The translations under genes were made by a program, and so were the position numbers. The notes beneath the pieces were generated by a model. That model was not told the origin of the DNA. It ran no database searches and was given only the letters and a program-made list of their open reading frames with translations. Of a DNA stretch of 17,958 nucleotides, positions 7,804-16,500 are shown one piece after another. Source of the DNA: CAVSRC01 sp963798195 (GTDB lineage: Bacteria > Pseudomonadota > Alphaproteobacteria > Rhizobiales > Kaistiaceae). Location: the NCBI GenBank assembly GCA_963798195.1, contig CAWCSF010000009.1, positions 1 through 17,958 of the forward strand, read 5' to 3'. Each line of letters begins with the position of its first letter. Within the stretch, counting starts at the first letter, position 1.

Positions 7804-8139
7804 ATGAACAGGACACGGTCAGCCAAATTCTCGATTGGACAGGTCGTCCGGCACCGCGTCTTTCCGTTCCGCGGCGTCGTTTTCGACGTGGACCCCATCT
7901 TCGACAACACCGAGGAATGGTGGCTAGCGATCCCGGAGGACGTGCGTCCGGCGAAGGACCAACCGTACTACCATTTGTTCGCGGAAAACGCCGAGAGCGA
8001 ATACGTCGCTTATGTCTCGGAACAGAATCTCCTGCCGGACGATTCCGGCGAACCGCTGCGCCACCCGCAGATCAGCGAGTACTTCGGCAAGCGCGATGGC
8101 GACATTTACGTCGCGCGCGACCGCGACGACCTCCACTAA
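7804..8139 (+). CDS. hspQ: Heat shock protein HspQ
   Basis: This 111-residue small cytosolic protein belongs to the HspQ/YccV (hemimethylated-DNA-binding domain) family. The recognisable core is KFSIGQVVRHRVFPFRGVVFDVDP, then NTEEWW, QPYYHLFAEN, YVAYVSEQNLLPD and HPQISEYF, spanning nearly the whole protein. In E. coli, HspQ is a heat-shock protein that binds and stimulates the Lon protease and was first described as destabilising mutant DnaA. The same adaptor role is inferred here. The ATG at 7804 is preceded by GGAGCAGGAA, giving a good Shine-Dalgarno. The length is typical. The gene is alone on its strand and ends just before a strong hairpin terminator shared with the convergent IalB-family gene. 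Confidence 0.95.
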   Translation: MNRTRSAKFSIGQVVRHRVFPFRGVVFDVDPIFDNTEEWWLAIPEDVRPAKDQPYYHLFAENAESEYVAYVSEQNLLPDDSGEPLRHPQISEYFGKRDGDIYVARDRDDLH

Positions 8140-8146
8140 ATGAATA

Positions 8147-8175
8147 AAGCGCGGGCTTTTGGCCCGCGCTTCTTA
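8147..8175. terminator. Bidirectional rho-independent terminator between hspQ and the IalB-family gene
   Basis: A perfect 10-bp stem (AAGCGCGGGC at 8147-8156 with GCCCGCGCTT at 8162-8171) closes a 5-base loop. A T-rich run follows on the plus side (CTTATTC), and an A-rich flank (TGAATAAA) supplies the U-run for minus-strand transcripts. It starts 8 bases after the hspQ stop and ends about 25 bases beyond the stop of the opposing gene, so it can serve both. Confidence 0.88.
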
Positions 8176-8199
8176 TTCTGCCGCGCAATGGCGTAGCGG

Positions 8200-8859
8200 T
8201 TAGCCGCCGCCCTTCTGCTTGCGCTGTTCCTCGATCAGCTGCTGGCCGCGTTCCTGGGCCTTTTGCTGGAAGATCTTGGCCGCTTCCTCGCGCTGCTTGG
8301 CGACCGCGGCTTCGCCCATGTCGGGGCCGTCGAACGACTTCGAGAAGCCGGCGAGCGAGAAATCGACCGGCACCGTCTTCGTATCGCCGGCCGTGAGCTG
8401 CAACTGCAGCTTGGAACCCTTCTTCAGCGCGGACACGAAATCGTCCGCCACCTGCGCCTGCGCAATACACGCAACCGACTGGGTCTGCGGCGACTCGGGC
8501 AGGCAGATGACGTACTGCGCCGTTGCCTTCTTCTCGCCGTCGACCGCGATCGGGATACCCGGCGGGAACACGAACCCGAGCGGCACCGTGATGCCGATGC
8601 CGAACTTCTTGGGGTCGGCCGTGGTCTGCACCGTAAAGCGAGCCAGCGCATTGGGCCCGGCCTCGGCGACATAGTCCTTAGTGACGGCACAGACTTCCGG
8701 CTTCTGTGGATTACAGACCTTCAGCCATTGCGACACGTCGCCTGGCCCGGCAGCGGCGGCATCTTGTGCCAGTGCGCCAACGGGCGCCCATGATAGCGCG
8801 ACAGCGGCAACGGCAGCAGTGCGCGCAAGTTTCAGCAATTCGATCGTCCGATACGACAT
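8200..8859 (-). CDS. IalB-family (invasion-associated locus B) periplasmic protein
   Basis: This 219-residue exported protein begins with a signal peptide: a charged start, a hydrophobic run TAAVAAVALSWAPVGALA, and probable cleavage after ALA at about residue 31. The mature part carries the IalB fold signatures: SQWLKVCNP...EVCAV with a cysteine pair near residues 49 and 56, a central GIGITVPLGFVFPPGI block, and a second cysteine pair in VICLP...SVACIAQ. The last 50 residues are rich in Gln, Glu, Lys and Ala and could form a helix. IalB proteins were named for erythrocyte invasion by Bartonella but are widespread in free-living alphaproteobacteria, where their role is unclear; no virulence claim is made here. 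ATG 8859 has a GAGGA Shine-Dalgarno 8 bases upstream. The gene is divergent from the solute-binding protein gene. Confidence 0.88.
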   Translation of the reverse strand: MSYRTIELLKLARTAAVAAVALSWAPVGALAQDAAAAGPGDVSQWLKVCNPQKPEVCAVTKDYVAEAGPNALARFTVQTTADPKKFGIGITVPLGFVFPPGIPIAVDGEKKATAQYVICLPESPQTQSVACIAQAQVADDFVSALKKGSKLQLQLTAGDTKTVPVDFSLAGFSKSFDGPDMGEAAVAKQREEAAKIFQQKAQERGQQLIEEQRKQKGGG

Positions 8860-9141
8860 CCGTGATGTCCTCGTTTCCGTTCTTGAGCTTCGTTATGGAT
8901 GGGCGAAAACCCACCTGGCTGCGAAAAAACCGTTGGGCTGGATGACCGCCAAATGAGGCGACACGGTGGCCCGGCGGGCGCATCAATAGCCCGCTTTAGC
9001 CCGGAATTCCAGCAATTTAGGGCCGTGCTGCCGCTGCTGGAGTTTCGTGCAGCCGTTCGCGGGGTCAGGGACCGATGTGTTACCCTCGCGCCCTACCATA
9101 TCCGAATCTCGTCTGTGCTGAATCAACCTCAGGCTACGATC

Positions 9142-10989
9142 ATGTCCGCTGTCATCCTCTCGATTTCGCTGAAACGTCCACTCGCAGCCGCCATCGCCGC
9201 GACCCTGGGCTTGGGGCTCGTGCCGCAGATTGCCGCCGCGGAGCCGATGCACGGCATCGCCATGATCGGCGAACCGGCATTACCTGCAGATTTCGACCAT
9301 CTCCCCTACGCTGACCCAGCCGCGCCCCAGGGTGGCAAGATCACCTACGGCGTGGTGGGCACGTTCGATAGCCTCAATCCGATGATTGTGCAGGGAGGTT
9401 TCACCTCGGCGCGCGGGCTGTCCGATCCCGTATTCGGCAAGCTTATCTTCGAATCACTGCTCGAGCGCAGCGCCGACGAACCGTTCACGCTCTATGGCCT
9501 CATCGCAGAGAAGGTGGAGACGCCGCCTGATCGAAGCTGGGTCGAGTTCACGCTCAATCCGAAGGCAAAGTTTTCCGACGGAGAACCGGTGACCGTCGAC
9601 GACGTCATCTTCTCGATGGAGCTTCTGCGCGACAAAGGCCGGCCGAACTACAAGGCCTACTATTCGAAGATCGACAGCGTCGAGAAGGTCGGCGAGCGGG
9701 GCGTGCGCTTCAACATCCAGAAAGCCAACGACCGCGAGCTGCCACTGATACTCGGCCTGATGCCGGTGCTTCCCAAGCACGCCATCGACCCCGAGACATT
9801 CGACAAGTCCACCCTGACGCCGATCGTCGGTACCGGTCCATATTCCGTCGCCGAAGTCAGCGCCCCAAACTACATCGTCTACAAGCGGCGGCCCGACTAT
9901 TGGGGCAAGGACCTGCCGATCAAGCGCGGCGTCGACAACTACGACGAGATCCGCATCGAGTACTACCGCGACGCCAACACCATGTTCGAGGCGTTCAAGA
10001 AGGGCCTCTACGACGTCAATCCGGAAGGGGATCCGTCGCAGTGGAACACCGCCTACGACTTCCCGGCCGTGAAGGACGGTCGGGTCGTCAAGGAGACGTT
10101 CGCAACCGGTACGCCCAAGGGCATGTCCGGCTTCGTCTTCAATACGCGCCGCCCGGTCTTCGCTGACGTGCGCGTGCGTCGCGCGCTCGCCAAGCTCTTC
10201 GACTTCGATTGGGTCAACAAGAACCTCTACTACGGCGCCTTCGTCCGCGCTGCCGGCTACTTCAACGACTCCGAATTATCTGCGGTCGGCAAGCCGGCGG
10301 ATGACCGCGAGAAGGCGCTGCTGGCGCCCTTTCCCGGCGTCGTCGATGACGACGTGATGAACGGCACGTACCAGCCGGTCGCCGCCGGCGGACCGGATGG
10401 CGGCCGTGCCGTCATGCGTCAGGTACTCGATGAGTTGAAGGCTGCCGGCTACGAGCTCCGCGGCGAGCAACTGGTCAAGGCGACCGACGGTCAGCCGCTC
10501 GCCTTCGAAATCCTTGTCGTGAACAAGGAGGACGAGCGCCTCGCGCTCGCCTATCAGCGCGTCCTGGACCGGATCGGGGTCAAGGCGACCATCCGCTCTG
10601 TCGAGGACGCGCAGTTCCAGCCGCGGCTTCAGCAATTTGATTACGACATGGTCCGTCGTGCCTGGGGCGCGTCCTTATCGCCAGGCAACGAGCAACTCGG
10701 CCGCTGGAGCCAGGCAGCCGCCGACCGGCCGAGCTCATTCAATTACGCCGGTGCCAAGCAGCCCGCCATCGACGCCATGATCGATGCGATGCTGGCCGCG
10801 CGCAGCCGTGAGGATTTCGTCGCGGCCGTGCGGGCGCTCGATCGCGTGCTGATCTCCGGCTACTACGTTACGCCGCTGTTCTACCTGCCTGATCAGTGGA
10901 TCGCGCGCTGGACGCATGTCGAGCATCCGGAAAAGGCGTCCCTCACCGGCTATGTGCTACCGACATGGTGGCGGAAGCCCGGAAGCTAG
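9142..10989 (+). CDS. ABC transporter substrate-binding protein, family 5 (peptide/YejA-like)
   Basis: This 615-residue periplasmic protein has a Sec signal peptide (ISLKRPLAAAIAATLGLGLV, cleavage probably after AAA near residue 33). It then shows the family 5 (SBP_bac_5) layout: HGIAMIGEPALPADFDHLPYADP, GTFDSLNPMIVQGG, KFSDGEPVTVDDVIFSMELL, an NYDEIRIEYYRDANTMFEAFKKG-type stretch, and the RRALAKLFDFDW segment. The N-terminal wording resembles YejA-type oligopeptide/microcin C binding proteins of about 600 residues. It would capture a peptide or similar ligand for an ABC importer, but no permease or ATPase genes are adjacent. The ATG at 9142 is chosen because it opens the signal peptide; the frame is open back to 8899 and a GTG at 9115 is an alternative. 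The 282-base gap upstream (8860-9141) shows no other gene and no clear promoter. Confidence 0.9.
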   Translation: MSAVILSISLKRPLAAAIAATLGLGLVPQIAAAEPMHGIAMIGEPALPADFDHLPYADPAAPQGGKITYGVVGTFDSLNPMIVQGGFTSARGLSDPVFGKLIFESLLERSADEPFTLYGLIAEKVETPPDRSWVEFTLNPKAKFSDGEPVTVDDVIFSMELLRDKGRPNYKAYYSKIDSVEKVGERGVRFNIQKANDRELPLILGLMPVLPKHAIDPETFDKSTLTPIVGTGPYSVAEVSAPNYIVYKRRPDYWGKDLPIKRGVDNYDEIRIEYYRDANTMFEAFKKGLYDVNPEGDPSQWNTAYDFPAVKDGRVVKETFATGTPKGMSGFVFNTRRPVFADVRVRRALAKLFDFDWVNKNLYYGAFVRAAGYFNDSELSAVGKPADDREKALLAPFPGVVDDDVMNGTYQPVAAGGPDGGRAVMRQVLDELKAAGYELRGEQLVKATDGQPLAFEILVVNKEDERLALAYQRVLDRIGVKATIRSVEDAQFQPRLQQFDYDMVRRAWGASLSPGNEQLGRWSQAAADRPSSFNYAGAKQPAIDAMIDAMLAARSREDFVAAVRALDRVLISGYYVTPLFYLPDQWIARWTHVEHPEKASLTGYVLPTWWRKPGS

Positions 10990-11043
10990 CCGCAGAGCTC
11001 TTTTTCGCTGGCAATCCGTGTCGCGGTTCCTATGTTGCCGGCC

Positions 11044-11697
11044 ATGACCGATAAAGCCCTCACCATCGACGTCATTTCCGACGTCGTCTGCCCCTGGTGC
11101 TACCTCGGCAAGCGCCGACTGGCCCGGGCACTGGACCTGATGCCGGAACTCGACATCGTCGTTCGCTGGCGGCCGTTTCGCCTCGATCCGACCATCCCGC
11201 CGGCCGGCATCGATCGAACCGAGTACATCACGGCCAAATTTGGCAGCGCGGAAGCGATCGAGGAGAGCCACCGCCACCTTACCGAGCGCGGCAAGGAAGA
11301 AGGCATCGCGTTCAATTTCGAGCGCATCACCCGCTCGCCGAATACCGTGGACGCCCATCGGCTAATCCACTGGTCCGCAGCCGAAGGCTCCCAGTCCGAC
11401 ATGGCGGAGCGGCTGTTCGCCGCGTACTTCAGCGAAGGCCTCGACATCGGAGATCAGGCAGTCCTCGCGGACCTCGCTACCGATGTCGGTTTCGACGCAG
11501 CTACAATCGCCGGGCGACTGGCCGGCGACGAGGATCGCGAATTGATCGTTGCCGAGATCGAGAATGCCTACCGCATCGGCGTGACTGGCGTGCCCTGCTT
11601 CATCGTGGATCAACGGCTGGCCGTTACCGGAGCCCATCCCGCCGAGGTGCTGGTACAGGCAATCGAACAGGCGGTCGCCGAACGCGAGACGGCCTGA
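11044..11697 (+). CDS. DsbA-family (FrnE-like) oxidoreductase
   Basis: This 217-residue thioredoxin-fold protein of the DsbA/2-hydroxychromene-2-carboxylate isomerase-like superfamily is of FrnE type. The active site CPWC is at residues 16-19, directly after the first beta strand (TIDVISDVVCPWCYLGKRR). The cis-proline loop reads GVTGVPCFIVDQ near residue 180. The helical insert between them contains the family-typical NTVDAHRLIHW. There is no signal peptide, so it should act in the cytoplasm, probably in thiol-disulfide exchange; its partner is unknown. The start is set at ATG 11044, since family members begin a few residues before the TIDV strand; ATG 11032 would add MLPA. It follows the solute-binding protein gene by 54 bases on the same strand. 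Its stop lies 2 bases from the stop of the convergent cyclase gene. Confidence 0.92.
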   Translation: MTDKALTIDVISDVVCPWCYLGKRRLARALDLMPELDIVVRWRPFRLDPTIPPAGIDRTEYITAKFGSAEAIEESHRHLTERGKEEGIAFNFERITRSPNTVDAHRLIHWSAAEGSQSDMAERLFAAYFSEGLDIGDQAVLADLATDVGFDAATIAGRLAGDEDRELIVAEIENAYRIGVTGVPCFIVDQRLAVTGAHPAEVLVQAIEQAVAERETA

Positions 11698-11699
11698 CC

Positions 11700-13485
11700 T
11701 CAGGCCGAGGCGTCGGCGCTACGCTCAAGCTGGTCGAGCCCCCGTTTCTCGCCATCGTAAAACGCGACCTGGTTTCGTCCGTTCGCTTTCGCGACGTAAC
11801 ACGCGGCGTCCGCCTCGCGCATGACTTCCTCGAGCGAGCGCGATTTGGCCGTAACCGCGGTAATACCGATGCTCGCACCGACCTGAAACGTCGTCCCGCC
11901 CCAGGTCAGTTTCAGTGCGGCGATCGCACCGACAATCTCCTGCGCGACGCGCTTCGCGCCGGCCTTTGAGCAATCCGGAAGGAGCAGCGCGAACTCGTCG
12001 CCACCGATGCGGCCTGCCAGATCGGCAGTGCGACAACTGGCGCGGATCGCGTCGCTGATGGAGCGCAGCAGCGCATCGCCGGCGCCATGCCCGGCCTGGT
12101 CATTGACCAACTTGAACCGGTCTATGTCGATGAAGCAGATGGCGTGTTCGCGCATCTCGCGGCGCGACTGTTCGAGCGCTTCGGTGAGTGCGCGCTCGAA
12201 GGTCGCCCGATTGGGAAGGCCGGTAAGGCTGTCGTGCATGGCGGTATGAGCCAGTTCCCGCTGACGGGCGCGACTGTCCGTGACGTCCTGGAACACGAGC
12301 ACGGTGCCGATGACCTTGCCTTGCTGTGACCGAACAGGCGCGGCGGAGGCGCTCACGTCATGGCGGTCGCGGTTCCTTTGCACGAGCACGGTCTCGCCAT
12401 CGGCGTGATAGAGGGCGCCCCGCGACAGGCACTCGGCGATCGGATCGGGAACCTGCGCACCGGTCGCGCCGTCGATGATCGTGAAGACGTTTGCGGTCCG
12501 TGTTCCAGCGGCTTCGGCGGAACTCCAGCCGGTCATCTGTTCGGCCGCCTGGTTCATGAAAATCACCAACCCATCGGCATCAGTCGAAATCACCCCGTCC
12601 GCGATCAACTCGAGCGTGACCTTGAGCCGCTCCTTTTCGAGCGCGAGCTGCGACTCCACTGCCTTGAGGCGCGTGATGTCGGTATCGGTACCGAGAACGC
12701 GGGATGGCGTGCCGTCCGGGTTCCACGCAACCGGCTTTCCGCGAACTCAGAATCCAAATCCAATGGCCGTCCCGATGCCGCTCACGGTATTCGAACTCGT
12801 TGTAGGTGAGTTCACCGCTGTCTTGGCGGTGAGCTGCGTGCTGGATTCGCTCGCGGTCCTCGGGATGAATTCTGGCCAGCCACGCCGCCTGTGACGGATC
12901 GACGGGTTCGTCGGGGCCGATCCCGCGCATCAACCTCCACATGCGCGAATAGAAGGCCGTCTTTTTGTTCAGGTCGTGGTCCCACACTCCCTGACCGGCA
13001 CTCTCCAGTGCGAAATTCCAGCGGCTTTCGCTCTCCGCCAGCGCGGCTTCCGCGCGCTTCTGCCGGTCGATGTTGATGGCCTGAACGATTGTGTAGTGGA
13101 GGGCGCCGGTAATTTCGTCGCGAAGCGCGGAACCGGAAACCAGAACCCAGATCGCGCTGCCGTCCCTGCGAACATAGCGACGCTCGGCGCTGTAATGATC
13201 GGTTTTGCCCTCCCTTACGGCTGTCGCATTCGCACGCGCCAGGGCCACGTCATCAGGGTGAACAATTTCCGAAATGCCGATGCCAACAGGCTGGTCGCGA
13301 TCATGCCCCAGGAGGTCGTAGAAAGCGCGGTTGGCATAGATCAGTCGCGAATCTGGCCCCACCAGAAACGTCGCAACGGCGGCGTTCTCCAGAATACTGC
13401 GAAGCAAAGCTTCGCTGTGCCTGAACCGGAACGGCCTTCCTCCGACTGCCGAACGTGCGGTCTCCATGACCGCATCATCGGGCAA
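11700..13485 (-). pseudogene. PAS-PAS-PAS-GGDEF diguanylate cyclase, interrupted by a single-base frameshift
   Basis: Two minus-strand frames together encode one sensor diguanylate cyclase, which makes cyclic di-GMP from GTP. The 5' part (13485 to about 12745) holds PAS domain 1 (about residues 20-145, with SILENAAVATFLVGPDSRLIYANRAF) and most of PAS/PAC domain 2 (from SESRWNFALESAGQGVWDHD). The 3' part continues with the end of that PAC, a third PAS (LELIADGVISTDADGLVIFMN) and an intact GGDEF domain. The latter shows DSLTGLPNR, FIDIDRFKLVND, GHGAGD, the inhibitory-site RTAD and RIGGDEF. The frames join in the codons for WIWILS: the coding strand reads AGTTCGCGG where AGTCGCGG would restore the frame, so one extra base lies at about 12744-12745. 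Removing it gives 594 continuous codons. The start is either TTG 13485 or ATG 13467. It may be a real mutation or a sequencing error. No membrane segment is seen. Confidence 0.85.
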
Positions 13486-13573
13486 GTTCGTTAAGATGGT
13501 TTTTCAGAAGACTGGTGAATTCTTGGTTATCGGTCCACCAATTAACAGCCAGTTCTGCCTTTAGCGGCAACAT

Positions 13574-16500
13574 TCAGGCTGCTCGCTTTTCTCCATCGGC
13601 CGCCAACCGCGCCAGCGCTCCGACTAGCACCTCGGTTCCCTTCAGCCGCCCACCGATTTCCGACCAGTCGCGCATCAGCACGATCTTCTGGTCAGGGCGA
13701 ACCTTGGCGATAGACCCCTGCTGGCCGATCCAGCGCATCAGCCCTGCGGCGTTAGCGAACGTATTGTCGCGGAAACCGATCACCGCGCCCTTCGGCCCGA
13801 CATCCACCTTGTCGATATTGGCGCGGCGACAGAGCGCCTTTATGGCGACAATCCTGAGCAGGTGATCGACTTCCTCCGGCAGCGGGCCGAAGCGATCGAT
13901 CAGTTCCGCGGCGAACGCTTCGATCGCCGGCTGGTCGTCGAGGTCCGACAGGCGCTTGTAGAGGTTCAGGCGAAGCTGGAGATCGGCGACATACGTCTCC
14001 GGGATCATCACCGCCATACCGATGGTGATTTGCGGCGCCCAGCGGCCCTCCTCCGCCGTCTCGCCGCCGGACTTCAGCGAGGCCACGGCCTCTTCCAGCA
14101 TCTGCTGGTAAAGTTCATAGCCAACCTCCTTGATGTGGCCAGATTGCTCCTCGCCCAAGAGGTTGCCGGCGCCGCGAATATCGAGATCGTGGCTGGCGAG
14201 CTGGAAACCCGCGCCCAGCGTATCGAGAGACTGAAGGACCTTGAGCCGCCGTTCGGCGGTACCCGTCAACGTGCGGTCAGGTGGCACCGTGAAGAGCGCG
14301 TAGGCGCGCTGCTTGGAGCGGCCAACGCGGCCGCGCAACTGGTACAGCTGCGCGAGCCCGAACATCTCCGCCCGATGAACGATCAGCGTGTTGGCGGTCG
14401 GGATGTCGAGGCCCAATTCCACGATCGACGTCGACAGCAGCACGTCATAGGCGCCGTCGTAGAAGGCGGTCATCACGTCTTCCAGCGCGGCAGGCGTCAT
14501 CTGGCCGTTGGCCACCGCGACTTTCACCTCCGGCACGGCCTCGCTCAGGAAGGCATGCCGCTCCGCGAGATCGCTGATGCGCGGGCAGACGTAGAAGCTC
14601 TGCCCGCCGCGATAGCGCTCGCGCAGCAGCGCCTCGCGCACCACCAGAGGATCGAACGGCGAGATGAACGTGCGCACCGCCAGCCGGTCGATCGGCGGCG
14701 TCGTGATCAGCGATAGTTCGCGGACGCCTGTCAGCGCCAGTTGCAGCGTGCGTGGGATAGGCGTCGCGGAGAGCGTCAGTACGTGCACATCGGCCTTGAG
14801 TTCCTTCAGGCGTTCCTTGTGCTTGACGCCGAAGTGCTGCTCCTCGTCGACGATCAGGAGCGCAAGATCGCGGAAGGCGATGCCTTTGCTGAGGAGCGCG
14901 TGCGTGCCGACCACGATATCGATGCTGCCATCGGAGATGCCGGCCTTCACCGCCGCGAGTTCCTTGGTTCCGACCAGCCGCGATGCCTGGGCAACCCGCA
15001 CCGGCAGGCCCGCAAAGCGTTCGCTGAATGTCTTGAAATGCTGGCGGGCCAGCAGCGTCGTCGGCACCACCACTGCGACCTGCCGACCCGAGAGCGCGGC
15101 GATGAAGGCGGCGCGCAACGCCACCTCGGTCTTGCCGAAGCCGACATCTCCGCAGACCAGCCGGTCCATGGGCGTGCCCGTGGAAAGGTCTCCCAGAACA
15201 GTGTCGATGGCCGTCTGCTGGTCTTCGGTTTCCTCGTACGGGAAACGTGCTGCAAACTCGTCGTAGAGCCCATCCGGCGGCGTCAGAACCGGCGCCTGCT
15301 TCATGGCGCGGGCGGCTGCGATCTTGATCAAAGCCTCCGCCATGTCGCGGATGCGCTTCTTGAGTCGCGCCTTCCGCGACTGCCAGGCGACGCCGCCGAG
15401 CTTGTCGAGGGGTACGTCGGCGCTCTCCGAACCATAGCGCGACAGCAGTTCTATGTTCTCGACCGGCAGGTATACCCGGTCGTTCCCGGCGTAAATGAGC
15501 TCGAGGCAATCGTGCGGCGCACCGGCAGCCTCGATGGTCTTCAGACCGTTGAAGCGGGCAATGCCGTGGTCGATATGCACAACCAGGTCGCCCTCGGCGA
15601 GGCTGGTGACATCGCTGAGGTAGTCGGCTGGGCGGCGCTTCGCGTGCGGTCGAACGAGGCGGTCGCCGAGGATGTCCTGCTCGCCAATAACGGCGAGCGT
15701 CGCCGTGTCGAACCCGGATTCCAGCCCGAGCACGCCGAGCGCCGTCATCTCGCGATCGAGCGCCGCCGCCTCGCGCCAGTCGGCGACCGGCTTCAGTCGC
15801 GTCAAGCCGTGGTCGACCAGAACCTGCCCCATGCGGTCGCGGGCGCCGTCGCTCCAACAGGCCACGACGACCCGCTTGCCTGCCTTCAGCGTCGCCTTGA
15901 TATGGTCGATGACCGCATCGAACACGTTCACGTTCTCGGCGGTTCGCTCGGCGGTGAAGCCGCGTCCGGCGCGGCCGCCCATATCGACGATGCCGGCTGC
16001 TTCCGGCTGCGCGAAGGGAGACAGGCGGGCGACGGCCCGCGCCTTGAGCAGATCGCCCCACGCGCGCTTGTCGAGATACAAACGATCCGGCGGTAAAGGC
16101 TTGTATGGCGCACCGCCGCCGGCGTCGCCGGATTCCATCGCGGCATGCCGTGCCTTGTAGTGGTCGGCGATCTGGTCGACGCGCTCCGCGATGGCCTCGT
16201 CGACGAGATGGTCGAGCACAACGGGCGCGCCGTCGACATGGTCGAATAGCGTCTCCAACTCTTCGGCGAACAGCGGCAACCAGTGCTCCATGCCGACATG
16301 CCGCCGGCCTTCGCTGACCGCGTGATAGAACAGGTCGTCAGGTGCCGCGGCGCCGAACATCGCGACGTAGCGCTGGCGGAAACGGGCGATGCTCTCTGGC
16401 GTCAGCGCCATCTCGCTGACCGGTACGAGATCGATCCGCGTCTGCCGATTGGTGGTCCGCTGCGTTTCCGCATCGAAATTGCGGACGGTCTCCAGCGTGT

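Noticed and set aside
8899..9141. In-frame extension of the solute-binding protein by about 80 residues
   Set aside because: It would bury the signal peptide inside the protein. The ATG at 9142 places the signal peptide correctly.
12580..12745. C-terminal continuation of the 5' cyclase frame past the frameshift
   Set aside because: After WIWILS the residues become Arg/His-rich and lose similarity to a PAC domain, while the other frame carries the expected continuation. It is an artefact of the frameshift rather than real protein.
13486..13573. Possible hairpin (TTGGT...ACCAA) between mfd and the cyclase gene as a terminator
   Set aside because: The stem is only 5 base pairs with a 9-base loop and no T-run, too weak to call.
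14445..16061. Open frame of 538 codons on the minus strand in a second frame of mfd
   Set aside because: It has Arg-rich, low-complexity composition typical of an out-of-frame reading of GC-rich coding DNA, with no domain. The mfd frame explains the region completely.
14741..16096. Long open frame of 451 codons on the plus strand, inside mfd
   Set aside because: It lies fully antisense to well-conserved Mfd helicase domains, is rich in Arg/Ala/Gly/His, and matches no family I recognise. Long antisense frames are expected in high-GC genes.
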